Assembly (NCBI GenBank): GCA_038237625.1
Contig: JBBRYM010000010.1
Span: forward strand, 1 to 64,000
Length of the DNA stretch: 64,000 nt
Reading direction: 5' to 3'
Origin: JAWVFM01 sp038237625
Lineage (GTDB): Bacteria > Actinomycetota > Thermoleophilia > Solirubrobacterales > 70-9
In this document: in pieces, positions 25,834-34,668 of the stretch
Numbering within the stretch: position 1 is the first letter of the stretch
Layout: each line of letters starts with the position of its first letter
Made by a program: the position numbers and the translations under genes
Notes under the pieces: generated by a model
What the model was told of the DNA's origin: nothing
The model's input: the letters and a program-made list of their open reading frames with translations, nothing else
Database searches by the model: none

Positions 25834-28737
25834 TCAGCTCGCCCGTTTCGGCAGGCGGCCGGCGAAGCCGAGCCCGACAATGGTGATCGAGGTCAGGGCG
25901 ATCAGGGCGCCGACGATCAGGCCGATATTCATCCACCTCTGCGGGGCGTACGTCAGGGTCCACGCCAGCCGACCGCTCCCCTCGACTCGCCAGCCATTGG
26001 CGAAGCCATTGGCCACGAAGTGCTGGCTCTTGGGCACCTCGCGCCCATCGACCGTCAGGTGCCAGCCGTCGTCGAAGGACTGGTTGAAGACGATCACCGT
26101 TGACCCGGACAGTTCGAGGCTTCCGTCGTACTTCGTCGCGCTGTCCCGGTTCCAGCTTGCCGTGGCGCCTCCGTCCAGGCCAGCGGCCAAGCGCTGGCTC
26201 GGAACGATCACCGGGCGGTCGGTGCCTGCCGCCTCGGCCGCAGCGGCGAGGATTCGCTCCTGTGAGAAGCGGCCGCTGAGAACCGTGCCGTTCCGCGCTG
26301 CGTATACGAGCGGCAGGGCCTTCTGTCTCCAAAGACGCAGCAGCGATGTCGTCTTGAGCGGTGTCGTTGGCGCATCCATCTTCTGTCCGGGTTCCGCCTG
26401 CACTGACGTCCGGGCTACCAACCGAGGCTTAGTAATCTGAAGATCAGCCGCGCCTTGGCCCGCCGCGAGGACCGTCACGGATGGGGAGGGATCAACCCAG
26501 GGAATCCATCCGCGAGGCGCCCCGGGCGCGATCTGGCACTCGCCTCGCCTCGCGCGACAGAACTCGAGCACTCCTTGCGGGACTCCATCGACGTAGAGCC
26601 TCAGCTTGCGCCCGGAAACTCGCACCCTAACCTGATGCCACTGTCGTAAGGCGACGGCCGTGCCGGGCAACCAGAGCTGATGAGAGGAGTCGCGCAGGGC
26701 GAAGTAAGCCTCGCCCTTGATCGGTTGCCCGTTGAATTGCGGGGAGCGGTTGATCTGCATCACTGCCGACCCCAGAACCATCAACGGATCGTCCTTGGCC
26801 GGGGCGCGGTTTATACGCACGGCCAACTGGAGGTCGCGTCCGCGCCTCGGAGCGGGAAGGGTCTTGTCGCCGCGCGGCCAAGCCGGAGCCGGTTTGTGGA
26901 GGTCGTCTAGGAAGGCGTTTGCGGTCTCCGGGGCGGGAGCAGTAGCCAGGTACTGAGAATCCCAGTCCTCGTGGACCAGCCAGCGGTCGACTCCCCACAA
27001 CCGGGCAAGGGAGAAGGCACGGGGATCGAGTCCCTGCGCAGCTCCGGCCAAGGTGCGACCGACCCGGTCGGCGTATCGCTGCCCCGAGGCGCGGCAGATC
27101 AGCGAGCGGTTTGGCTGCCAGTCCTGCAGCAAGCAGTCGGTATTGGGCTGGATTCCGTGCTGCCAAAGGAAAGCGGCTTGGGCATCCGCCGAATAGGGGA
27201 GCACCATCGTCTTCCCAGCGGTCGGGGCCTGAGTCAGGAGGGCCCCAAGGCGCGAGTAGTCGTCAGGGAGCGCGACACGCGCCGACGGCACGAGGCCGCC
27301 ACCATCGGGAATCACCGAGCCCGTCCACCAGGGGAGTGCCATGTAGCCGCAGACGATGATCGCCAAGACGACCGCGAGCGGACGCAGGATCAGCCGCGAA
27401 GCGAGGGTCGAGAGACCGAACCCGAACAGGAGGCAAAACGAGGGAACGATCAGCAGACTGAACTTGCTGAACGGGTGACGGAATGCCGCTCCGAACGGTA
27501 GGTCGAGCGTCGTCGCGTTGATCCCACCCAACGGCGCGTTGAGTCCCTTCGCCAAGAACATGCCAACAAGGACGCACGCGGCGGCGGCAATCGCGACGGC
27601 CCTGGTCGTGTGGTCGCGGACGCCCATCGCTGCGCCAACCGCGGCCATAGCTGGAAAGACGAACCTAAGAGTCGAGCCGATGGGTGTCTGAATCAGGTTG
27701 ATCCAGGGGACGTACGGGACTCCTCCGTAGGTCTGATGTAGGGCCGGCTCCGCTGTCAAGCTCAAGACGTTGGGCCAGTTAGAGAAGGCCGAGGAGAAGC
27801 GCAGGACACCGAGCGCCGAGCCGGGGAATGGGCCGACGCTGGCTTCGCGGTACAGATCCGGGAGGATCGCCAGGGTCGGCAAGAGCCACCAAGCCAGTCC
27901 GAGCGTCAGGCACCCGAGGTAGATGGCGCCGCGCTGTGCTGCGGGGCGCCGCGCCCGGGCGCTCCAGAGGAAGGCGAGGCCGTAGGCGACCAACAGCGCC
28001 GCGATCAGTGGCAGGTCGACGTCATGGAAGGCGGCGAGCAAGATGCTGGTTCCCAGCGCTAGCGCCGGCCCCAGTAACCACATCGGCTTCTCCCTCTGGA
28101 TTGCCCAGTAAAGAAGGAGCAACAGCCAAGGCAGCACCGCCCAGGTGAACTCAACTAGTAGCTGGTGCCACCAAACGACGGAGAGGGTGAACGGGTTAGC
28201 GACCCAGGCAACGGCCACCGCTGCCGCCACAAAGCGGTTGACGACGTCGGCTCTCTCGGTACCGCTAACCGCGAGGAACAGCAGGTACATGCCGCTCACA
28301 GCGATGCCCGCAAGGACCGTGATCGTTAGCCACTCGATCGCCGCGACCGATAGGCCTAACTCGGCGAGGGCGCTCTGCCAGCTGTCAACCAGCGAGGTGA
28401 TGACCCGGGTTGGCTCGCCCGCCGACGAGCGCGCATCCCAGAGGGAAAAGGCTCCGGCAGCGCGACCCTGCGGGTGAAGCGAGAAGAAGCTGTCTACACC
28501 CTTCAGCGCCAACCCTTGACGGAACCACAGCGTCGGGGCGCAGGTGGCGGCAACAAGCAGGCCATAGGGCAGGACTGACCAGAAGCCATGCCGCCGGCCG
28601 GATGATTCCGCGGCGACGCTCACGATGCTCGAATCGTCGCGCGAGAGCTCAGGCGCCTCCAACGTGGGCCAATCCGCCGTCTCCGCATGGCGGAGCAGGG
28701 TACGCGCCACAGCGAGCAAAACGACCGCAACCCTCAA
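25834..28737 (-). CDS. Large membrane protein with a luminal domain insertion (AftD/YfhO-like GT-C candidate)
   Basis: A 967-aa protein. After about 50 residues there are 12-14 helices (to residue 490 or so), with loops such as KGVDSFFSLHP and a HDVDLP segment resembling acidic sites of GT-C enzymes. A large extracytoplasmic part follows. It holds a concanavalin/LamG-like stretch near residues 640-740 (AVRINRAP, WHQVRVRVSGRKLRLYVDG) and later a YfhO-like FNQSFDDGWHLTVDGRE before a final transmembrane helix. It is probably a lipid-linked sugar transferase with a sugar-binding module; the exact family is not fixed. Confidence 0.7.
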   Translation of the reverse strand: MRVAVVLLAVARTLLRHAETADWPTLEAPELSRDDSSIVSVAAESSGRRHGFWSVLPYGLLVAATCAPTLWFRQGLALKGVDSFFSLHPQGRAAGAFSLWDARSSAGEPTRVITSLVDSWQSALAELGLSVAAIEWLTITVLAGIAVSGMYLLFLAVSGTERADVVNRFVAAAVAVAWVANPFTLSVVWWHQLLVEFTWAVLPWLLLLLYWAIQREKPMWLLGPALALGTSILLAAFHDVDLPLIAALLVAYGLAFLWSARARRPAAQRGAIYLGCLTLGLAWWLLPTLAILPDLYREASVGPFPGSALGVLRFSSAFSNWPNVLSLTAEPALHQTYGGVPYVPWINLIQTPIGSTLRFVFPAMAAVGAAMGVRDHTTRAVAIAAAACVLVGMFLAKGLNAPLGGINATTLDLPFGAAFRHPFSKFSLLIVPSFCLLFGFGLSTLASRLILRPLAVVLAIIVCGYMALPWWTGSVIPDGGGLVPSARVALPDDYSRLGALLTQAPTAGKTMVLPYSADAQAAFLWQHGIQPNTDCLLQDWQPNRSLICRASGQRYADRVGRTLAGAAQGLDPRAFSLARLWGVDRWLVHEDWDSQYLATAPAPETANAFLDDLHKPAPAWPRGDKTLPAPRRGRDLQLAVRINRAPAKDDPLMVLGSAVMQINRSPQFNGQPIKGEAYFALRDSSHQLWLPGTAVALRQWHQVRVRVSGRKLRLYVDGVPQGVLEFCRARRGECQIAPGAPRGWIPWVDPSPSVTVLAAGQGAADLQITKPRLVARTSVQAEPGQKMDAPTTPLKTTSLLRLWRQKALPLVYAARNGTVLSGRFSQERILAAAAEAAGTDRPVIVPSQRLAAGLDGGATASWNRDSATKYDGSLELSGSTVIVFNQSFDDGWHLTVDGREVPKSQHFVANGFANGWRVEGSGRLAWTLTYAPQRWMNIGLIVGALIALTSITIVGLGFAGRLPKRAS

Positions 28738-28800
28738 CCATCGGCTGCGATGCCCTTAAAGGCACTGGTGTCCATCTGGCCTGGATCCCACCCCCGCGTT

Positions 28801-29061
28801 GACACGTACCTGAGTTAGATCGCTCGGATGCCGAGGAGGGGCATAGCCCCGGAGCTGATGCGCTCGGTGATCGCGTTTGCGTCGATCGAAACCGTTGATC
28901 CGCCCCTGCTGCTTCGGGCCCTTGAGGTCTATGAGGGCGAGCGCCTGGACTACGCTGAGGCTTACCTGGTTGCACAGGCAGAGGCCACCGGCGTCGGCGA
29001 GATCCTTTCCTTCGATCGATCGATCGACAGGATCGAGACGATCGATCGCCGCGAGCCGTGA
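28801..29061 (+). pseudogene. PIN-domain (VapC-like) toxin fragment
   Basis: From ATG 28828 the 77-aa peptide matches the last two-thirds of a PIN-domain nuclease: MPRRGIAPELMRSVIAF, PPLLLRALEVYEGERLDYAEAYLVAQAE, and EILSFDRSIDRI with the conserved C-terminal aspartates. The N-terminal part with the first catalytic Asp is missing. Upstream, the same frame gives TYLS, then a TAG at 28816-28818, then IARMPRR, which suggests a nonsense mutation in an ancestral gene. It has no antitoxin neighbour and lies just inside the right island repeat. Confidence 0.7.
29013..29027 (+). repeat. CGAT tetranucleotide tract in the PIN fragment
   Basis: About three and a half tandem CGAT units. Such a tract could slip, but the gene is already broken. 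Confidence 0.5.
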
Positions 29062-29087
29062 CGCTTTCTTCCGTTCAGACCTGAACG

Positions 29088-29136
29088 CGGTCTACGAAAC
29101 CGAAGGTCACAGGTTCGAATCCTGTCGGGCGCGCTT
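29088..29136 (+). repeat. attR-like 49-bp copy of the tRNA-Arg 3' part
   Basis: Identical to 17237-17285 at all 49 positions. It includes the anticodon loop, T arm and 3' acceptor strand but lacks the 5' acceptor, D arm and most of the upstream sequence, so it is not a functional tRNA gene. Confidence 0.88.
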
Positions 29137-29222
29137 GGGAAAGCCGCGTGGTTGCGCGGCTTCTGGCCGATCCCCCTTTTTCTGGCGAGGAGCTCGGGCA
29201 CCAATTGAGCACCGTTTCCCGG

Positions 29223-29519
29223 TCACCGCGAACTCGCGCGGCGTTTCCGGGGCGCGAAACTCGAACCGGCGAGAGCGAATGCGGCCGGAAGGAGGAACAG
29301 TCCGCCTTCGAAGGCCGACAGCACGCATGCCGGGATCAGCGCCACCGACAAGCCGACCCTGATCACGCGGCCGGAGGTTCTCCAGATCCATCCGACTCCG
29401 ATGGACGCGACGAGCCAAAACCCGACCAACGGCAGTGAGTCGGTTCCCTCCAGCACGAGGATGACGAGCATCCCGAGGCCGGCCAACGTTGCTGAGATCC
29501 ACGGTCGACGGCGCAACAC
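29223..29519 (-). CDS. Small membrane protein of unknown function
   Basis: A 98-aa protein from a GTG start with three or four hydrophobic segments (WISATLAGLGMLVILVLEG, LVGFWLVASIGVGWIW, VGLSVALIPACVLSAF, GLFLLPAAFALAG) and a basic C-terminus (RKRRASSR). I do not recognise a family. It lies just right of the 49-bp tRNA repeat and divergent from the MopI gene. The composition is plausible for a real protein, but with no homology the call is moderate. Confidence 0.5.
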   Translation of the reverse strand: MLRRRPWISATLAGLGMLVILVLEGTDSLPLVGFWLVASIGVGWIWRTSGRVIRVGLSVALIPACVLSAFEGGLFLLPAAFALAGSSFAPRKRRASSR

Positions 29520-29691
29520 GGTGACCTAAGGTAGACCGAAGTGCCCTGCTCGCGGGAAGATGCTGTGCGCGGGTTGGGCCTCAAGGTAAGTGCAGCCTTC
29601 CGTCGCGGCCGAACCCAAGGAGTCCGTGGACCCCGGGCTGGCTCACTGCGACCCAACACAGGCCCTTAGGCTTAGGTAGGTTGCCTATGTA

Positions 29692-30093
29692 ATGCGCATG
29701 CAGACCCCGGACCTGTCTGTAGGTCAGGCGGCTCAGGCCCTCGGCGTGAGTGTCGACACTGTGCGGCGCTGGGACCGCGCCGGGAAGATCGAGACCGTCC
29801 GCGACGAGCGCAACCGCCGCCGGGTACCGGTCCGCGAGGTCGAGCGCCTGACCGCGCGCCCCGAGCGTCACCGGACGGGTGATGCGCTCTCCGCCCGCAA
29901 CCGCTTTCCGGGTGTCATCCGGTCTGTCGAGGTCGAGGGCGTGATGGCGATCGTGGAGATCGATGCCGGGCCCCATCGCGTCACCGCCGCAATCACCCGC
30001 GACGCGGTGGACGAGCTCGGCCTCGCCGCGGGTGTTGAGGCCACCGCGCTCGTCAAGGCGACGTCGGTGATGATCGAGCGGGCCAGCCGGTGA
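29692..30093 (+). CDS. mopI: Molybdenum-pterin-binding regulator (MerR-type HTH plus Mop/TOBE)
   Basis: A 133-aa protein. An N-terminal helix-turn-helix of excisionase/MerR type (LSVGQAAQALGVSVDTVRRWDRAGKI) is followed from about residue 65 by a Mop/TOBE domain (SARNRFPGVIRSVEVEGVMAIVEIDAG, then LVKATSVMIE) that binds molybdate. It likely senses molybdate and controls the mod genes. The stop overlaps the GTG of modA. Upstream, a TAGG-TTG-CCTA dyad (29677-29687) merges with a -10-like TATGTA (29686-29691). ATG 29698 is an alternative, possibly leaderless, start. Confidence 0.85.
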   Translation: MRMQTPDLSVGQAAQALGVSVDTVRRWDRAGKIETVRDERNRRRVPVREVERLTARPERHRTGDALSARNRFPGVIRSVEVEGVMAIVEIDAGPHRVTAAITRDAVDELGLAAGVEATALVKATSVMIERASR

Positions 30094-30833
30094 GGCGGGC
30101 TATCGGGGCGTCCCTTGCTCTCGCCGCGTCGCTGAGCTCATGCGGAGGATCGGACAGCTCGGACCATCTCGTGGTGTCGGCCGCTTCGTCACTTCAGAAG
30201 GCGTTTGAGGCGTACTCGGGCGCCGCCGGCTTTGGCGCCCGGCAGTCGTTTGGCGGCTCCGACGACCTGGCGGCACAGATCCGTCAAGGCGTCACCCCCG
30301 ACGTCTTCGCCGCGGCGAACACGTCGCTTCCCGACCAACTCTTCCAGGAGGGTCTCGTCCGGAAGCCGCAGGTTTTCGCCACCAACACGCTCGTCGTCGC
30401 AGTCCCGAAGGATTCGAGCATCGATTCGATCGACGATCTCGCCAAGCCGGGGACGACGGTCGCGATCGGCGCTGCGGGAGTGCCCGCAGGTGACTACGCG
30501 CGCGAGGCCCTGGCGAACCTCCCCTCCGAAGAGGAGAAGGCGGTCCTCCGCAATGTCGCGACGGAGGAACCGGATGTCGCCGGAATTGTCGGCAAGCTCA
30601 CCCAGGGCGCGGTCGACGGCGGCTTCCTCTACATCACCGACGTGCTGAGCGCGGATGGTGCACTCAAGGCCATTCCGATCCCGAAGTCGATCGCTCCCGA
30701 CGTGGAATACGGCGTTGCGGTCGTCAAGGGCGCGAAGCACCCCGATGCGGCCAGGCGCTTCGTCTCCGGGCTCTTTCACGGCAAAGGGGCACAGGCGCTC
30801 GCTGCCGCCGGCTTCGGCCCGCCTCCCACGTGA
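30090..30833 (+). CDS. modA: Molybdate ABC transporter substrate-binding lipoprotein ModA
   Basis: A 247-aa protein with a short signal and lipobox (LSSC), then VSAASSLQKAFEAYS, the ModA opening whose serines bind the oxyanion. FGGSDDLAAQIRQGVTPDVFAAAN and LVVAVPKDSS are further ModA blocks, as is VPAGDYAREAL. It captures molybdate or tungstate outside the membrane for ModBC. The GTG overlaps the regulator stop, and its stop overlaps modB by four bases. Confidence 0.92.
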   Translation: MRRAIGASLALAASLSSCGGSDSSDHLVVSAASSLQKAFEAYSGAAGFGARQSFGGSDDLAAQIRQGVTPDVFAAANTSLPDQLFQEGLVRKPQVFATNTLVVAVPKDSSIDSIDDLAKPGTTVAIGAAGVPAGDYAREALANLPSEEEKAVLRNVATEEPDVAGIVGKLTQGAVDGGFLYITDVLSADGALKAIPIPKSIAPDVEYGVAVVKGAKHPDAARRFVSGLFHGKGAQALAAAGFGPPPT

Positions 30834-31642
30834 GTCGCGGCCGGCGCTCAGTCTTTAGCGCAGCGTTGACCGCCGCGCTCGCGCTGGTCATCGCCTTCCT
30901 CGGGATCCCGATCATCGCGGTGTTCACGAACACGAGTCCGAGCCGGCTTGTCTCGAGCCTGGGAGAGCCGGCGGTGCGCGACGCTCTCTGGTTGAGCCTT
31001 CGCACCACGCTTGCCTCGCTGGCGATCATCATCGCCTTTGGGACACCGGCCGCATACCTGCTCGCGACTCGCCCCTTTCGCGGTCGCGCGATTGTTACGA
31101 CGCTGATCGAGCTGCCGCTCGTCCTGCCGCCCGCCGTCGCCGGGATCGCCCTCCTTGCCGCGCTCGGGCCGAAGGGCATCCTGGGCGGGGCGCTGAACGA
31201 CGCCGACATCCAGCTGGTGCTCCAGACCGCGGGCGTCGTGGTCGCCCTGACCTTCGTGGCGGCGCCCTTCTACATACGCCAGGCGCAGGCCGCATTCGCC
31301 GCCGTCGACCCGGCGCTCCTCGACGCCTCGCGCACGTTGCGCGCCGGCGAGCTGCGGACGTTCATCCACGTCGCCGTGCCCTGCGCCGGCGCCGGTATCA
31401 GTTCCGGGATTGCCCTGGCCTGGGGGCGCGCCCTCGGTGAGTTCGGAGCCACGCTGATGTTCGCGGGCTCATTCTCCGGCGTCACCCAGACCGCGCCGCT
31501 GGCGATCTACGCCGAGTTCAGCCGCGATTTCCCGGCCGCCCTGGCGCTTTCAGGGATCCTCATCGCGGTGTCCGCCGCCCTGCTGCTCTCCGTGAAGCTC
31601 GTGGCCAGAACCTCCGTCCTCGGCGGAGCGCCGGGTGCTTGA
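30830..31642 (+). CDS. modB: Molybdate ABC transporter permease ModB
   Basis: A 270-aa permease with about five or six helices. It has the BPD_transp_1 EAA-type loop (DASRTLRAGELRTFIHVAVPCAGAG) and the ModB-like segments LIELPLVLPPAVAGIALLAALG and ALGEFGATLMFAGSF. The start GTG overlaps modA (GTGA) and its end overlaps modC by 8 nt. Confidence 0.92.
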   Translation: MSRGRRSVFSAALTAALALVIAFLGIPIIAVFTNTSPSRLVSSLGEPAVRDALWLSLRTTLASLAIIIAFGTPAAYLLATRPFRGRAIVTTLIELPLVLPPAVAGIALLAALGPKGILGGALNDADIQLVLQTAGVVVALTFVAAPFYIRQAQAAFAAVDPALLDASRTLRAGELRTFIHVAVPCAGAGISSGIALAWGRALGEFGATLMFAGSFSGVTQTAPLAIYAEFSRDFPAALALSGILIAVSAALLLSVKLVARTSVLGGAPGA

Positions 31643-32711
31643 GGCCACCGTCGCGGTCGCGCGACGCGAGTTCACGGTCGACGTCGCACTTGAGGTCCCA
31701 CCGGGCTCGTGCCTCGCGCTCGTGGGCCCCTCCGGCGCGGGGAAGTCGACCATTCTCGATGCGGTGGCGGGGATCGTGCGGCCCGAGCGGGGGAGGATCA
31801 GCGCGAACGGGAGGGTCTGGCTCGATACGGAGGTGGGGGTGGACCTCGCCCCGCAGGACCGAGGCTGCGGCTTCCTCTTTCAGGAGTACGCCCTTTTTCC
31901 GCACCTCACTGTTGAGCACAACGTGGCCTACGGCCTGCGCGGTCTGGAGCGCTCCGCGCGGCGCAGGCGCGCTCTCGAGCTCCTCGACCGCTTTGGCATC
32001 CGCAGGCTCGCCGGCGCCAAGCCGCCTGCGCTCTCCGGCGGCGAGCGCCAGCGCGTCGCCTTGGCGCGGGCGCTCGCCCCTGAGCCCGAGGTTCTTCTGC
32101 TCGACGAGCCGCTCGCCGCGCTGGACGCGAGTACGCGCGCGTCCGCATCACAGCGACTCGGCGAGGTGATCGAGACGGCAAGAGTCCCCGTTCTCCTCGT
32201 CACCCACGACTTCTCGGAGGCGGCCCTGCTCGCCGCGACGGTGGCGGTGATCGACGCCGGCCGGGTGGTCCAGACCGGGACGCCCGCCGCCCTCAGCTCG
32301 GCACCGAAGAGCGTCTTCGTCGCCGGGCTCACCGGCGCGGTGATCCTCCGCGGCCTCGCACGACCGCGCCACGACGGGCTCACGGAGGTCGTCCTGGAGG
32401 GCGGCGGCGCCGTCACCAGCACCGACTCGGGCGTCGGTCCGGTCGCGGTCGCGACCTACCCTTGGGAGATCACGCTTGAGCCGCCGGACGCAGGCGGCAC
32501 GACCTCGGCCCTGAACCGCCTCGCCGCAACGGTGACCTCGGTCACCGTGTTGGGCAACCGCGCCCGCGTGGGCCTCGCGACGCCGCAGCGTTTCGCCGCG
32601 GAGATCACAGTCACGTCGCTGGAGCGGCTCGGGCTGCACCCAGGAGCTCCGGTGACCGCGACTTTCAAGGCGACCGCGTCACGTTTGCTGGCCGGAGCAG
32701 ACCTTCCTTAA
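31635..32711 (+). CDS. modC: Molybdate ABC transporter ATP-binding protein ModC
   Basis: A 358-aa ATPase with Walker A GPSGAGKST, Q-loop FLFQEYALFPHL, signature LSGGERQR, Walker B LLDEPLAALD and VTHD. The C-terminal part (about 230-358) contains a Mop/TOBE-like region (LNRLAATVTSVTVLGNRARVGL) that binds molybdate and adjusts activity. It energises import of molybdate by ModAB and is the last gene of the mopI-modABC operon; the response regulator follows after 34 nt. Confidence 0.92.
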   Translation: MLEATVAVARREFTVDVALEVPPGSCLALVGPSGAGKSTILDAVAGIVRPERGRISANGRVWLDTEVGVDLAPQDRGCGFLFQEYALFPHLTVEHNVAYGLRGLERSARRRRALELLDRFGIRRLAGAKPPALSGGERQRVALARALAPEPEVLLLDEPLAALDASTRASASQRLGEVIETARVPVLLVTHDFSEAALLAATVAVIDAGRVVQTGTPAALSSAPKSVFVAGLTGAVILRGLARPRHDGLTEVVLEGGGAVTSTDSGVGPVAVATYPWEITLEPPDAGGTTSALNRLAATVTSVTVLGNRARVGLATPQRFAAEITVTSLERLGLHPGAPVTATFKATASRLLAGADLP

Positions 32712-32745
32712 TCGAAGCGAAACCACCCTCTGTCAGTCTGGGCCG

Positions 32746-33441
32746 GTGAGCTCAAGCGATCTTCGCGTTCTCGTGGTCGACGACGACCCGATCGTGCGCG
32801 ACGTCCTGCTGCGCTATTTGACGCGCGACGGGCTTCAGGCGGAGGCCGTAGGAGACGGGACGAGCGCGGTTGCTGCGTTCGCCGAACGTCGGCCCGACCT
32901 CGTGATCCTCGACCTCATGCTCCCCAAGCTCGACGGCTTCGAAGTGTTTCGCCGGATTCGGCGCCTGGATCCGCGGAGCGCGGTGATCATGCTGACCGCC
33001 CGCGGCCAGGAGACGGACCGCGTGGTCGGACTCGAGTCGGGCGCCGACGACTACGTCGCCAAGCCCTTCTCGCCTCGCGAGATCGTGGCCCGGGCGCGGA
33101 CGATCCTGCGCCGGGTTGGGGAGGGGGATGTGCCCCCGGAGCCGCCGCTCGAGTTCGGCGGCCTCATCGTGGACCCGGGGGCCCGCGAAGCGATGATCGA
33201 CGGCGTCGCCGTCAGTCTGACCCCGAAGGAATTCGACCTGCTCCACTTCTTCGCCTGCCACCCGCGCACGGCCTTCAGCCGCGGCGAGTTGCTCGACGAG
33301 CTATGGGACGTCGCCTATGCGGGTGAGCCCTCGACGGTGACGGTGCACGTCCGGCGGTTGCGAGAGAAGATCGAGGCCGACCCATCGCACCCGCGGCGCC
33401 TGGTCACCGTATGGGGCTCCGGCTACAGGTTCGAGCCGTGA
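32746..33441 (+). CDS. OmpR/PhoB-family response regulator next to modABC
   Basis: A 231-aa protein. The receiver has DDD (residues 12-14), phosphoacceptor Asp56 (VILDLMLPK) and Lys106 (VAKPFSP), followed by a winged-helix domain (LTPKEFDLLHFFACHPRTAFSRGELLDELW, ending WGSGYRFEP). The GTG start lies 34 nt after modC, so it may be transcribed with it. It overlaps its kinase by GTGA. Confidence 0.92.
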   Translation: MSSSDLRVLVVDDDPIVRDVLLRYLTRDGLQAEAVGDGTSAVAAFAERRPDLVILDLMLPKLDGFEVFRRIRRLDPRSAVIMLTARGQETDRVVGLESGADDYVAKPFSPREIVARARTILRRVGEGDVPPEPPLEFGGLIVDPGAREAMIDGVAVSLTPKEFDLLHFFACHPRTAFSRGELLDELWDVAYAGEPSTVTVHVRRLREKIEADPSHPRRLVTVWGSGYRFEP

Positions 33442-34646
33442 CTCGCCTCGGTGCGATCAGCACGGCCGCTGCCTGCGTTGCGGCTGGCGCGCTGCTCAGC
33501 CTCGCCGTCGGGGCCTTGGTGCTTGGAGTGGCCGGCGCTGGCCATCTAGTGGTGCCGCTTGCCATCGCGGCGACCCTGACGATTGCGGCGGTGGCGCCGG
33601 GAGCCCGCTGGCTGGCGCGAGCCTCTTTGCGTTCCCGTTTCGTTTTGATCTCCATCTTCGCCATCTGCATTGGCCTCGCGAACTTGGCCGTTCTCGCCTC
33701 GACGATGGTCGTCGACAACAGAGATGCCGAGATCGTGGCCGTGCTCCTGATCTACTCGGCCTGCGCGGCGATCGGCGCCGGGCTCGCGGTCGGCCGGGCC
33801 TCAGCCGTGGCCATGGACAAGATCGCCGAGGCCGCCAGGAGAATGGCCGGCGGCGACCTGGAGGCTCGGGTGGCACACCTCGCGGGCGGCCGCGAGCTCG
33901 AACGTATGGGTGTGGCGCTGGACGACATGGCACGGGATCTCAGTGCCGCGCAGCGTCGGGAGCGGTCGATCGAGGCGCAACGCCGCGACCTGGTCGTTGC
34001 CGTCTCCCACGATCTTCGGACGCCGCTCGCCGACCTCCAGGCGATGGCCGAAGCCATCGAGGACGGTGTGGTTTCCGATCGCGAGACCGTCGTCGAGTAC
34101 GCAGGGCGGATGAGCTCCTCGGTCGGCTCCATCGCGCGTCTCGTCGACGACCTTTTCGAGTTCGTCCAGCTCGACGCGGCCGCAATCGAGGCGGAACGCG
34201 AGTGCGCGCGGGTTCACGAAGTGGTGGATTGGGCCGTTGCCGCCTGTGACGGCCAGGCGGCCCTCAAAGGCCTGCACCTCCACACGGAGCTCGGAGACGC
34301 CGGCAACGCGGAGTGCTCCCCGCGGTTGACCAGGGTTCTCCAGAACCTGCTTCAGAACGCGATCCGACACACGCCCTCGGACGGCTCGGTCGTCGTGCTG
34401 GCGCGACGCGACGCGAGGGCCATCGAGCTCGCGGTTGAGGACTCTGGTGAAGGCATCGTCGCGGACCCCGTAGATCGCGTGTTCGAGCCGTTCTGGCGCG
34501 GGGATGAATCCCGCACCGAGACGGGCTCGGGCCTGGGGCTCGCTCTCGCAAAGCGGATCGTCGAGTCCTTGGGCGGGAGCATCGCGGTGGCTTCATCGCC
34601 GCCCCACGGGTCGCGCTTCGAGGTCCGCCTGCCCCAATCGGGATGA
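33438..34646 (+). CDS. Sensor histidine kinase next to modABC
   Basis: A 402-aa protein with four predicted helices in the first 120 residues and little extracytoplasmic loop, so it may sense membrane or internal signals. A HAMP-like region (about 120-170) precedes the H-box VVAVSHDLRTPLADL (His191), N-box QNLLQNAIRHT, G1 DSGEGI and G2 GSGLGLALA. I place the start at GTG 33438, which overlaps the regulator stop; an ATG at 33411 is also in frame. Confidence 0.9.
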   Translation: MTRLGAISTAAACVAAGALLSLAVGALVLGVAGAGHLVVPLAIAATLTIAAVAPGARWLARASLRSRFVLISIFAICIGLANLAVLASTMVVDNRDAEIVAVLLIYSACAAIGAGLAVGRASAVAMDKIAEAARRMAGGDLEARVAHLAGGRELERMGVALDDMARDLSAAQRRERSIEAQRRDLVVAVSHDLRTPLADLQAMAEAIEDGVVSDRETVVEYAGRMSSSVGSIARLVDDLFEFVQLDAAAIEAERECARVHEVVDWAVAACDGQAALKGLHLHTELGDAGNAECSPRLTRVLQNLLQNAIRHTPSDGSVVVLARRDARAIELAVEDSGEGIVADPVDRVFEPFWRGDESRTETGSGLGLALAKRIVESLGGSIAVASSPPHGSRFEVRLPQSG

Positions 34647-34668
34647 TCCCGGTCACATGCCGTAAGGG

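Larger units (their letters stand above)
17237..29136. mobile_element. Probable genomic island at tRNA-Arg carrying a surface-polysaccharide locus
   Basis: About 11.85 kb bounded by 49-bp direct repeats of the tRNA-Arg 3' part. The contents are glycosyltransferases, a flippase, large membrane proteins, an LPXTG-type protein and gene remnants, all coding on the minus strand except a PIN fragment. By eye the interior is somewhat less GC-rich than the flanks. No integrase or other mobility gene was found, so it is either immobilised or was mobilised in trans. Confidence 0.6.

Noticed and set aside
29520..29691. Moco riboswitch upstream of mopI-modABC
   Set aside because: I could not fit the region to the known conserved stems of that RNA; only a short dyad and a -10-like element are visible.
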